A DNA stretch of 33,239 nucleotides from Candidatus Aalborgicola lynettensis (lineage in GTDB: Bacteria > Pseudomonadota > Gammaproteobacteria > Burkholderiales > Burkholderiaceae_C), in NCBI GenBank assembly GCA_016719405.1, contig JADJZE010000006.1, positions 1-33,239 of the forward strand. Reading direction: 5' to 3'. Position 1 is the stretch's first letter; each line of letters starts with the position of its first letter. This document shows positions 14,971 through 22,354 of this stretch, piece by piece. A model generated the notes under the pieces. That model worked only from the letters and a program-made list of their open reading frames with translations. It did no database searches and was not told where the DNA came from. The position numbers were made by a program, and so were the translations under genes.

Positions 14971-16588
14971 ATGCTCGATCTGCATGCAATAAAAGTCCAA
15001 GATATTTCAGCTCTGAATCCGAGCGAATGGGCGTTTTTTGCAGGGCAACTATTGGCCCAGATCAACGAGCAAAGCAAGCACATTGCCGAGCAAACCAAAC
15101 GCATCAACGCTGATGCCCAAGCCATCAAGTGGCGCGACGCCAAGATTGAGAGCATCACCTTCCAATTGGCGCGCCTGAAGGCTTGGAAGTTCGGTGCCAA
15201 GACCGAGCGCATGAGTGCCCAGCAGCGCTCCCTCTTCGAAGAGACACTGGCCGCTGACCAAGCTAGCTTGGAGGCGCAACTGGCCGCCTTGCAGCCCAGT
15301 GTTTCGACCCAAGACCGGGGCACACCAGACAAGCAAGCACGTCGCCAACCCAAACGCGAAGCACTGTCGCCACACTTGCCGCGTGTGGACACCCGTGTTG
15401 AGCCTGAAAATACCAACTGTCCATCCCCAGAATGCGGCCAACCCATGGTGCGCGTGGGCGAGGACATCAGCGAACGTTTGGATATCGTGCCTGCGCAATT
15501 CTTCGTGCAGCGTCAGATCCGGGGCAAATGGGCTTGCCGGTGCTGCCAGTTGATGGTCCAAGAGCCAGCGGCACCCCAAGTCTTCGACAATGCGCTGCCA
15601 ACGCCGGGCCTGCAAGCGCACACCGTGGTCAGCCGCTTCTGTGACCACATGCCGTACTACCGGCAAGAGCAAATCAACGCCCGCGCTGGAGTGCACACGC
15701 CGCGCTCGACGCTGGCAGCTTGGGGCGGCCAAACCGGGGCGCAGTTGTTGCCCCTGTACGATGCACACCGGGCTTTCGTACTGGGCTCGCGCGTGATTCA
15801 TGCCGACGAGACGCCCATCGGCTTGCTTGACCCGGGAGGCGGAAAGACCAAGAAGGCTTACATGTGGGCCTACGCCAGGGAGCATTCGAAGATATGCCCG
15901 GTGTGGTGTACGACTTCTGCGAGGGGCGTGGGGGTAAGTACCCGCACGAGTTCCTCAAAGGCTGGACAGGGACCCTGGTTGTTGATGCGTACGCTGGCTA
16001 CGATGCCACCATGTCCCTTGAGGGGCGTAAGACTGCGAATTGTCTGGCTCACGCGAGGAGGAAGTTTGACGAACTGGTCAAAGCCAACGCCAGCACTGTG
16101 GCTACCCAGGCCATCGGGCGGATTGCATGGTTGTACCGCATTGAGGCCGATGCCAGGGATCTGAGCTGCGAGCAACGTTTGCAAGTGCGCCAGGAGCGCA
16201 GCAAGCCACTGTGGGAAGAAATGCATGCTTGGTTGCGACTTGAACGCACTCGGGTGCCCGACGGTAGCGCGATTGCCAAGGCGATCGACTACAGCCTGAA
16301 CCACTGGCAGGCGCTCTCGGAGTTCTTGAAAGACGGCGCTGTGCCCGTGGATAACAATTGGATCGAGAACCAGATGCGGCCTTGGGGCCTTGGTCGTAAA
16401 ATTGGTTGTTCATAGGCAGCCAGTTGGCCGGCGAGCGTGCCGCCGTGGTGATGAGCCTGCTGCAATCGGCCAAGCTCCACGGCCATGACCCCTTTGCCTA
16501 CCTCAAGGACGTTCTGACCAGACTGCCGACCCAGCTCAACAGTCGGATCGAGGAATTGCTGCCACATCGCTGGCAGCGTGCGGGCTGA
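14971..16588 (+). pseudogene. tnpC: IS66 TnpC transposase (DDE), two frameshifts
   Basis: The reading begins MLDLHAIKVQDISALNPSEW with an N-terminal coiled coil (about residues 25-80), then the zinc-binding domain (CPSPECGQPM, CRCC), and the DDE domain: VIHADETPIGLLDPG (first Asp), LVVDAYAGYDA (second Asp) and VDNNWIENQMRPWGLGRK (Glu). The frame breaks near 15880 and near 16400. One extra G in the run at 15878-15880 and one extra A in the run at 16398-16401 restore a full-length transposase ending LLPHRWQRAG. Homopolymer positions suggest consensus errors. Confidence 0.85.
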
Positions 16589-16783
16589 AACCCACTTCAC
16601 CCCGCTCTCTTGAGCACCGACACCAGCGCACTTGCACAGAGATGTGCCATCCGGATGGCCGAGCGCATCCAGCGAGCCAATTGCTCAGCTATTGCGCAGT
16701 AAATCGCCGCCGCCATGTTCACCATACACGCGATGGTCGGTAAACGGCAGAATCAAATCAATATGCCGCGGCTATACGCTTAC

Positions 16784-16791
16784 TGTCCAGA
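16784..16791 (+). repeat. IS66 target-site duplication, right copy
   Basis: TGTCCAGA, identical to 14121-14128, follows the right end CGCTTAC of the IS. Confidence 0.92.
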
Positions 16792-17100
16792 TCCAACGTC
16801 GCACAACGACTGACGCTGGCAGTAACTCGCGCCGCGCGGGAGCAACCCAACCTTCTCAAAAAACGCATCTCACCCCATACGCTGAGACACACCTGCGCAA
16901 TGCACATGCTGCAGTCAGGCGTTCCATTCAACGTAATTGCGCTCTGGCTGGGCCATGAAAAAATGACAACGACCCACCGTTACGTAGAGGCAGACCTTGC
17001 GATGAAAGAGAGGGCCCTTGCGAGGCTGGAGGCACCCAATACCAAGATGAGCCGATACAAATCTCCCGACTCGCTTATGCAATTCCTTCAGACGCTATAA
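16792..17100 (+). pseudogene. ritC: RIT tyrosine recombinase C, 3' part (split by IS66)
   Basis: In the frame continuing from 14128, 102 codons encode SNVAQRLTLAVTRAAREQ... with the second half of the active site: His265 and Arg268 (HTLRHT), His291 (LGHEKMTTT) and the nucleophile Tyr300 (HRYVEAD), numbered on the rejoined 338-aa protein. The stop TAA lies in the inner arm of the RIT right-end hairpin (17099-17110). A start at 16900 within this piece is unlikely to be used. Confidence 0.88.
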
Positions 17101-17165
17101 CTATGCGCAGACTTCGCTGGCCCCGAAATCTCTTCGACAGAGGGGGGCGCGGCATTCGCAAACAC

Positions 17166-17203
17166 CCATCTGCGCATAGTTGTCACCTGCACATAGAGGC
17201 CAT
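17166..17203 (-). repeat. RIT right terminal inverted repeat (38 bp)
   Basis: Exact inverse of 11045-11082. Its CTGCGCATAGTT (17170-17181) can pair with AACTATGCGCAG at 17099-17110, forming a 12-bp stem at the right end of the element. Its last bases overlap the 32-bp palindrome at 17197-17228. Confidence 0.85.
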
Positions 17204-17228
17204 TATGTAGAGCTCTACATAATGGCCT
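17197..17228. repeat. Perfect 32-bp palindrome at the RIT right end
   Basis: AGGCCATTATGTAGAG and its exact reverse complement meet at position 17212/17213 with no spacer. Half of it overlaps the terminal repeat of the RIT element. It may be part of the element's recombination site or of the target. The left end has only half of it (TTATGGCC at 11043-11050). Confidence 0.8.
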
Positions 17229-17309
17229 ACAGCCGGTATAGGTTTTTTTGTCTTGCCCCACCCTGCCACCCACAGCGCTGTGCCGACCCACGCCGCTTGC
17301 CCCGCGTTG

Positions 17310-17454
17310 GGCCACCCGAAGCGATTGAATCGCCGCCCGCAACGGCGCACCCTTGCTGGCCAGCGTCCCCTATCAACCCATCCCCGACGCAACGACCATA
17401 CAAATCAGCCTCCAACGCCCGCCGGATGTGCGCAAACAGCTACTAAAACAATAG
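17310..17454 (+). pseudogene. bioD: bioD 3' fragment (second copy)
   Basis: In frame to the TAG at 17454, NGAPLLASVPYQP...TTIQISLQRPPDVRKQL matches the C-terminus of the intact BioD at 7594-7699 (YGAPLLGSVPYQP...NTIQISLPRPLDVRKQL). The match begins near 17310, where one frame change is needed, and nothing of the ATPase domain remains. The two copies differ at several synonymous and non-synonymous sites, so they are not a recent exact duplication. It lies between the RIT right end and the toxin-antitoxin genes. Confidence 0.85.
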
Positions 17455-17457
17455 CAA
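17398..17457 (+). repeat. bioD 3'-end repeat, copy 2
   Basis: Matches copy 1 (7643-7702) at 52 of 60 positions by my count. It includes the dispersed 21-base repeat at 17437-17457. Confidence 0.85.
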
Positions 17458-17496
17458 TGCAACTAATAAAGCAGCCATAGTCATCACTCCAGTAAT

Positions 17497-17569
17497 ATCC
17501 GTGGCGATGTACACCGAGTGGCAGGCGGTGACCCCGGCTGAATTTTTGCAATTATTGAAGGAGGTGTGA
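17497..17569 (+). pseudogene. PIN-family toxin, C-terminal remnant
   Basis: The frame ending at the TGA at 17567-17569 encodes VAMYTEWQAVTPAEFLQLL, like the end of PIN-domain toxins, which usually close with a TPAEFL segment. The catalytic acidic residues of the PIN RNase are absent. It directly precedes the RHH antitoxin gene, and I recall PIN genes sitting immediately upstream of antitoxins of this type. The toxin gene seems to have been truncated by the event that placed the bioD fragment next to it. Confidence 0.55.
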
Positions 17570-17570
17570 C

Positions 17571-17819
17571 ATGAGCGCATTGACCATTCGTTTGCCCAAC
17601 TCGGTGCATGAGAGCATCAAGGCGCTGGCGCGCAAGGACGGCATTTCCGTCAACCAATTCATTGCCAGCGCAGCAGCCGAGAAGATGGCGTCTTTTCAGA
17701 CCCTGGACTACCTGCGGCGTGAAGCGGCCCAGGGCTCACGCGCCGACTTCGACCGGTTTATGCGCGCGGTGCCAGACACAGAACCGGATGGCGCAGATGC
17801 CTTGCCCTCCAAGAAATAG
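17571..17819 (+). CDS. RHH (CopG/HicB-like) antitoxin, apparently orphaned
   Basis: The 82-aa protein begins MSALTIRLPNSVHESIKALA and continues KDGISVNQFIASAAAEKM, a ribbon-helix-helix domain (beta strand TIRLP, then two helices). The C-terminal half (YLRREAAQG, DFDRFMRAVP) would bind a toxin. AAGGAGGTG precedes the ATG. Proteins of this pattern are usually the antitoxin of a PIN toxin and autoregulate. Here the toxin is reduced to a short tail, so the antitoxin may be a relic, or may protect against a toxin encoded elsewhere. Confidence 0.75.
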   Translation: MSALTIRLPNSVHESIKALARKDGISVNQFIASAAAEKMASFQTLDYLRREAAQGSRADFDRFMRAVPDTEPDGADALPSKK

Positions 17820-17915
17820 GCCCATGCACTGCATACGGGCTACAGGCGTAATGCTTACAGCCAACATTTGATACCATGGTTCGTCAGTTCCATCCGCCCG
17901 CCGAGGAGATTCCTT

Positions 17916-18212
17916 ATGCAACACAGACCCTCTGAAGTGCTGCGCCAAAATCGGGACATGATTCGCCGAATAGCCGCGTCGCACAAAACCCAGAATTTGC
18001 GCGTTTTTGGCTCGGTGGTGCATGGCGATGACACCAGCGTAAGCGACCTGGATTTGCTGGTTGACCCTCTTCCGGGTGCCACGTTGCTGGACTTGGGGGC
18101 CATCCAGATCGAATTGCAAGAAGCACTTGGAATTGCGGTGGACGTGCTCACACCTGGTGACATCCCCGCCAAATTCAGAGACCGCGTCCTGCGCGAGGCC
18201 CGAACCGTATGA
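17916..18212 (+). CDS. mntA: MntA-like minimal nucleotidyltransferase antitoxin
   Basis: The 98-aa protein has the nucleotidyltransferase motif FGSVVHGDDTSVSDLDLLVD: Gly32-Ser33, then Asp44 and Asp46 as metal ligands. In the known MntA/HepT systems this enzyme adds AMP to a tyrosine of the HEPN toxin and so neutralises it. The ATG at 17916 follows GAGGAGAT. It overlaps hepT by four bases. The size and order fit a type VII toxin-antitoxin pair. Confidence 0.85.
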   Translation: MQHRPSEVLRQNRDMIRRIAASHKTQNLRVFGSVVHGDDTSVSDLDLLVDPLPGATLLDLGAIQIELQEALGIAVDVLTPGDIPAKFRDRVLREARTV

Positions 18213-18565
18213 ATGCCAAACAGCGTCAATTGCGGCATGCCGATTACGTGGAACATATCGTCGAAGCCGCCCATCTGGCACGCAGTTACGTGGCGGGCAT
18301 CAGTAAGGAGACCTTCTTGCAAGACCGCAAGACACAAGACGCTGTGATCCTGAAAATTTTGGTCATTGGCGAAGCTGCGGCCCAGGTGTTGGATGAACAC
18401 AGCACCTATGCACAAACACGGACGGACATTCCGTGGCACCAAATGAAGGGCATGCGCAACCGCATGGTGCACGGCTACTTTGAAACCAATCTGGAACTCG
18501 TCTGGGAAACCGTTGCCGTTTTCCTGCCGGAATTGGAACGCAAGCTGAGGCAGGCGCCGGATTGA
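18209..18565 (+). CDS. hepT: HepT-like HEPN ribonuclease toxin (DUF86)
   Basis: The 118-aa helical protein has the HEPN catalytic motif R-x4-H in MRNRMVHGYF (Arg83, His88, with Tyr90 as the likely AMPylation site by family analogy). Other family marks are LKILVIGEAAAQV and IPWHQMKGMRN. Unmodified HepT cleaves RNA; the partner encoded upstream inactivates it. The stop is only 65 bases before bioF, so readthrough from the toxin-antitoxin promoter may now drive bioF. Confidence 0.87.
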   Translation: MNAKQRQLRHADYVEHIVEAAHLARSYVAGISKETFLQDRKTQDAVILKILVIGEAAAQVLDEHSTYAQTRTDIPWHQMKGMRNRMVHGYFETNLELVWETVAVFLPELERKLRQAPD

Positions 18566-18572
18566 TTCTCCC

Positions 18573-18631
18573 ATCAAATCAGGCCCCCACGCCCGCTGAA
18601 CCTGCGCAAGCAGCTACTAAAACCATAGCAA
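18573..18631 (+). repeat. bioD 3'-end repeat, copy 3, directly upstream of bioF
   Basis: ATCAAATCAGGCCCCCACGC and the following bases resemble copy 2 with nine mismatches and one gap over 60 positions. In frame it reads QIRPPRPLNLRKQLLKP and stop, a recognisable BioD C-terminus. It ends two bases before the bioF ATG, which suggests this was the original bioD-bioF junction. The dispersed 21-base repeat is at 18611-18631. Confidence 0.7.
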
Positions 18632-19854
18632 TGCAACCCACCCCCTCCTGGCTGGACGAGTTCCCCCAGCGCCTGTCGGAGCTCGACGCCGCCCACCTGC
18701 GCCGCACCCGCCGCGTGGTGGCGCCGCAGCTGGATGCGGAAGGCCATTTCAGCGGCGGTGCGCGCCTGGTGGTGGACGGTGTGGCCATGCTGGCCTTTTG
18801 CAGCAACGACTACCTGGGTCTGGCGCAGCACCCGGCGCTGATCGCCGCCGCCTGTGAGGGCGCGCGGGCTTTTGGTGTGGGCGCCACCGGCTCGCCCCTG
18901 GTCAGCGGCCACAGCACAGCCAACGCGGCGCTGGAGCAAGAGCTGGCCGCCTTTGTGGGCCTGCCACGTGCACTGTATTTTTATGCGGGATTTGCCACCA
19001 ACATCGGGATCATTCCGGCGCTGGTGGGGCCGGACGACGCCATTTTTTCCGACCGGCTGAATCACGCCTGCCTGGTAGACGGCGCGCGCCTCTCGGGGGC
19101 CAAGGTGCACCGTTTCCCCCACGCCGACCTGGCCGCGCTGGAGCGCCAACTGCAAGCCAGCAGCGCCGCGCGCAAGCTGGTGCTCAGCGACGCGGTGTTC
19201 AGCATGGATGGCGACTGCGCCAACATGCCCGCCCTGCTGGCACTGTGCGAACGTTTTGACGCCCTGCTGCTGCTGGACGACGCGCACGGCTTTGGCGTGC
19301 TGGGGCCACAGGGGCGTGGGGCGCTGGCGCAGGCCGGGCTGACGGGCACACACGCGTCGCGGCGCATTCTGTACATGGCTACGCTGGGCAAAGCCGCCGG
19401 TGTGGCAGGCGCGTTTGTAGCGGGTGACGATACGCTGGTGGAGTGGCTGCTGCAAAAGACCCGCAGCTACACCTTTGCCACCGCCGCGCCTGCCCTGTTG
19501 GCCAACGCCTTGCGCGCCAGTCTGCACGCCATGGAACACGAGCAATGGCGGCGCACGCATCTGCAAGCCCTGATCGCGCAATTGCGCAGTGGTTTGGGCG
19601 CGGCATTGGCGGGCCACCACTGGCGGCTGGCAGATTCGCACACCCCCATCCAGCCGCTCATCATTGGTCGCAACGACGAAGCGCTGGCAGTGGCCGACGC
19701 GTTGCGTATGCAGGGCCTGTGGGTCAGCGCCATTCGGCCACCCACGGTACCGGTGGGTACGGCGCGCCTGCGCATTGCGCTGTCGGCGGCGCACAGTGAA
19801 GCCGATGTGGCGGTGCTGGTAGCGGCGCTGGGTGCGTTGGCACAAGGCATTTAA
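18631..19854 (+). CDS. bioF: 8-amino-7-oxononanoate synthase (KAPA synthase)
   Basis: The 407-aa PLP enzyme condenses pimeloyl-ACP (or -CoA) with alanine, the first dedicated step of biotin ring assembly. Motifs are FCSNDYLGLA (57-66), GVGATGSPLVSGH (82-94), LLLDDAHGFGVLG (213-225) and the PLP lysine Lys254 in ATLGKAAG. The ATG at 18631 gives MQPTPSWLDEFPQRLSELDA; an upstream start at 18562 would read through the bioD tail repeat and is rejected. It has no strong ribosome binding site. Although it belongs with bioA and bioD, about 11 kb of foreign DNA separates them. Confidence 0.95.
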   Translation: MQPTPSWLDEFPQRLSELDAAHLRRTRRVVAPQLDAEGHFSGGARLVVDGVAMLAFCSNDYLGLAQHPALIAAACEGARAFGVGATGSPLVSGHSTANAALEQELAAFVGLPRALYFYAGFATNIGIIPALVGPDDAIFSDRLNHACLVDGARLSGAKVHRFPHADLAALERQLQASSAARKLVLSDAVFSMDGDCANMPALLALCERFDALLLLDDAHGFGVLGPQGRGALAQAGLTGTHASRRILYMATLGKAAGVAGAFVAGDDTLVEWLLQKTRSYTFATAAPALLANALRASLHAMEHEQWRRTHLQALIAQLRSGLGAALAGHHWRLADSHTPIQPLIIGRNDEALAVADALRMQGLWVSAIRPPTVPVGTARLRIALSAAHSEADVAVLVAALGALAQGI

Positions 19855-19883
19855 GGCATTTGCGCTCGTCTGGCGTGCCCATG

Positions 19884-19904
19884 CAGCTATTAAAAATGTA
19901 GCAA
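19884..19904 (+). repeat. Dispersed 21-base repeat, copy after bioF
   Basis: CAGCTATTAAAAATGTAGCA plus A, matching the consensus CAGCTAYYAAAANNATAGCA with one substitution. It lies 29 bases after the bioF stop. The imperfect dyad (AGCTA...TAGC) could form a small hairpin in mRNA. Confidence 0.7.
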
Positions 19905-19974
19905 TTGGGATGGGTCGCGGTAGTGGCCTGTCAGACCCTCCACCCCAATGCAACCAACCATCAACGCCCCAGCA

Positions 19975-20175
19975 TCACCGGAATTTGATGCGCACCAAGC
20001 TCCGTGCGCTTGCGGGCATTGCGTAAACAGCCGCAAAAACCATAGCAAAAAAAAGCCAGCCTGCAGCCAGGCGCCGGGCCAGCCACTTCAGCCCATCGCC
20101 CAAACCATAGGCCAGCGAGGCCACCACTGCGGCGCTGAGTATCCACACCATTGCCAGAAAAAATTTGTTGTCCAT
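19975..20175 (-). CDS. Small two-helix membrane protein (66 aa)
   Basis: GGAGG precedes the ATG at 20175. The product, MDNKFFLAMVWILSAAVVAS..., has two hydrophobic helices (about residues 5-25 and 38-55) and a basic end (ARSLVRIKFR). No family recognised. Its 3' part overlaps a variant of the dispersed repeat (20028-20048), which makes its far end less certain. Confidence 0.5.
   Translation of the reverse strand: MDNKFFLAMVWILSAAVVASLAYGLGDGLKWLARRLAAGWLFFAMVFAAVYAMPASARSLVRIKFR
20028..20048 (+). repeat. Dispersed 21-base repeat, divergent copy
   Basis: CAGCCGCAAAAACCATAGCA plus A; the 3' half fits the consensus exactly, the 5' half poorly. GCGTAAA precedes it, like the GCGCAAA/G before other copies. 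Confidence 0.5.
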
Positions 20176-20264
20176 GATGCGCCCCTCCTACGTGTTGCGT
20201 ACCGACTTCTCTGTCTTATCGGCACACCAGCGGGCAGAACGTAGGGCAAGTCCCGTTTCAGCGG

Positions 20265-21430
20265 CTAATTACACGACCATTTGACGGGCGTGACCCAGCG
20301 GCATTTGGGCGCAAAGCCGGAGTGGCCACCAGGGTCGTACACGGGTGGGGCGGGTTCAGGCTCGGCCGGCCTGGAGGGTGCCTGCGGCTCGGGCGCCTTG
20401 GCGGGGGCAGCGGGTTTGGTTTTACGGGCAACGGCACGTTTGGGACTGCGTGCAGCCTTGGCCGGTGCCGACACGGCTGCCGTTGCTGCGGCAGCGGCCA
20501 CCACGGCAGCGGTCGTGGCGGTGGCGGCAGAAGCCGTATCCACAGCCGGGACTGCCGGGTTCGACACACCCGCCTCGGCGGCCACAGCCGGTGTGCCTGC
20601 AGGCACCACTGCCGAGGCCGCCAGTGCGGGCTCCACGGGTGGCTCCACATAGGTGGGGTGAATATCCGGCGTGATGGGCTGAGCGGGCTGCGTGGCCATA
20701 TGGAAAACACGCAGCATCCACGGTGCCAGAGCAATCACGGCAATACCCAGCACCACCACACCCAGCAGGGCCGCCGGGCGCTCGCGCAACCATTCCACCG
20801 CCGCGTTGCCTCGCGCGGGAACAGGTGTCTCCCGAACGGTGCACACCTGCAGCGGCGCAGCCACCCCCTGCGGCCGGGTATCAACGAAACCGGATTTCTC
20901 CGATGGCGGCGACTCCATGATGGTGGGCGCAAAGTCCAGCGATCCGCTGGTGGACGCGGGCGGCGGAAATTTCGGCGCCGTCCGTGGGGGATGGTGTACC
21001 GGAGTCGGTTGCACCTTGGCCGTGCCGGGTGCGGCTGCGGGTGCGTGGGGTGCCGCAGTCGCCGCCACGGACGTGGCAGCGGGTGCTGTGGGCAATGGTG
21101 GAATGTCGGGCAGCTCCGGAAAGTCTGGCGGCATCACGATGGGCGGGAACATGGAACTGGCAGCTTTGGCGGCCTTGGCCTCTTCTTCGGCGCGCATCTC
21201 GCGCTCGCGTTTGGTAAGCGAGAGGTCGTAGGCAAACCGTTTATCCGAATCCGACAACACCGCATACGCTTCGCTGAGCTGCAGCATCTCCGGCGTGGCC
21301 CCACCAGATCGCCGGGGTCCTTGTCGGGGTGGTACTTCTCACACAGCGTCTTGAACGCGGCCTGCAACGCCGCATCGTTTGCCGAGCGGGAAACCTGCAG
21401 GGTGTCGTAAAAGGTATTCATGGGTTTCAT
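20265..21430 (-). pseudogene. Membrane-anchored J-domain (DnaJ-like) protein, one frameshift
   Basis: From 21430 the protein begins MKPMNTFYDTLQVSRSANDA, a J domain with HPD at 34-36 in EKYHPDKDP. The frame breaks near 21300 and resumes as TPEMLQLSEAYAVLSDSDKR, the last J-domain helix. One more G in the run opposite 21299-21302 restores a single gene. After a charged helix and a Pro/Ala-rich linker comes one membrane helix (LLGVVVLGIAVIALAPWML) and a long Ala/Thr/Pro-rich tail that ends in a CRWVTPVKWSC segment. It probably recruits DnaK to the membrane; the target is unknown. I regard the gene as intact in nature. Confidence 0.75.
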
Positions 21431-21569
21431 GGTGATCCGTATCCGCGAAGCGACCGCAACCGTGGTGCGGGCGCTGACCGCACTGCACCGGGCCACATCT
21501 TACGCGGGCGCAGGGTCAATGCAAAATATATGCAAAAAATGCCTTTTCCGCACGTCCGGCGTGCGCAAG

Positions 21570-21590
21570 CAGCTCCTGATTTAATAGCAA
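21570..21590 (+). repeat. Dispersed 21-base repeat, copy between the J-domain and membrane protein genes
   Basis: CAGCTCCTGATTTAATAGCA plus A, preceded by GTGCGCAAG exactly as in the bioD tail copy at 7682. Several internal bases differ from the consensus. Confidence 0.5.
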
Positions 21591-22354
21591 ATCCGCAGCC
21601 TGCGCGCCACATGGACGTGCAGCGCCAGCCACAACCACGGGTCCAACACGGCATCCCACACATTTCCACTGGGCAGGCGCAGCAGCACAAACACCATCAC
21701 CGCCACCGCACACACCGCGGTGCCCAGGCCGCCGCTGCGGCCCCACCCAAGCAAAAGCCAGGGCGTCAAGCACAGCAGCAACAGCACCGCCGCAGCCATG
21801 GGGCGAAAGCCCCAGGCATACAGCTCCACCGGCAAAAGTGCGAAAGTGTCCAGCAACAAAGCCCAGCCCAGCAGCACACCCAGCACCGCCAAAACAGCAT
21901 CCGGCGTGCACCAGCGCACCACCCGGGGCGCATCCCTACCCGCAAACTCTGCAGGCACCGCGCCAGACCCCGCCACCGGTGCCGCCCCCTGCGGGGCATT
22001 CGCATGGCCCGCCCACCACCGCGCCCACTGGGCACGCAAAAGCACCGCACACAGCAGCACTGCGCTCATGCTGGGGGCCTGGAACGCCAAACCCAACCAG
22101 TAGCTGCTTGCGGCCTGGCCGGGCAACCAGGCACTGGCGGCCAAGGCCACGGCCACGCCCGCCGTAACAATCACCGCGACGACCACCGGCACGCCACGCC
22201 GCCCCATGCAGCGCGCCGCCAGCATGGCGCCCAGCCAAGCCAGCACCACACTCCAGCTGGCCTGCAGGCCCCATTGCATGGCTGCAGGTGACGGCAGCAG
22301 GGGGAAGTCACCCATCCACCCTGCCACTGCGGCATCCATCCAGGCCATGTTCAT
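21581..22354 (-). CDS. Polytopic membrane protein (257 aa)
   Basis: The start at 22354 (MNMAWMDAAVAGWMGDFPLL) is chosen because it overlaps the stop of the sialidase-like gene as ATGA; an upstream start at 22435 would lie inside that gene. About six or seven hydrophobic helices are visible, for example ASWSVVLAWLGAMLAA, VPVVVAVIVTAGVAVALAA, AVLAVLGVLLGWALLLDTFA and AAVLLLLCLTPWLLLGW. No motif names a transport or enzyme function. The coupling to the sialidase-like protein suggests they act together at the cell envelope. Confidence 0.6.
   Translation of the reverse strand: MNMAWMDAAVAGWMGDFPLLPSPAAMQWGLQASWSVVLAWLGAMLAARCMGRRGVPVVVAVIVTAGVAVALAASAWLPGQAASSYWLGLAFQAPSMSAVLLCAVLLRAQWARWWAGHANAPQGAAPVAGSGAVPAEFAGRDAPRVVRWCTPDAVLAVLGVLLGWALLLDTFALLPVELYAWGFRPMAAAVLLLLCLTPWLLLGWGRSGGLGTAVCAVAVMVFVLLRLPSGNVWDAVLDPWLWLALHVHVARRLRICY

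Larger units (their letters stand above)
14129..16783 (+). mobile_element. IS66-family insertion sequence (2,655 bp)
   Basis: The ends begin GTAAGCGTCTAGGCGAGGCA on the left and, in inverse, GTAAGCGTATAGCCGCGGCA on the right, the GTAAGCG terminus typical of IS66. Inside are tnpA, tnpB and tnpC in the usual order, with tnpA and tnpB overlapping. The perfect 8-bp flanking duplication shows direct transposition into ritC without later rearrangement. The last 195 bases after tnpC hold no gene. Frame breaks in tnpA (one) and tnpC (two) would inactivate it if real. Confidence 0.93.
11045..17203 (+). mobile_element. RIT (Recombinase-In-Trio) element carrying an internal IS66-family insertion
   Basis: Three consecutive, overlapping tyrosine recombinase genes in one direction define RIT elements. 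A perfect 38-bp inverted repeat (11045-11082 and 17166-17203) bounds them, and near-terminal hairpin arms (AACTATGCGCAG with CTGCGCATAGTT) add structure at each end. The whole is 6,159 bp; without the IS66 copy and one target duplicate it would be about 3.5 kb. The left end lies 44 bases after a cassette gene; the right end abuts a 32-bp palindrome and then a decayed bioD fragment. RIT elements are known from several bacterial groups; their transposition mechanism is poorly understood. Confidence 0.88.
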
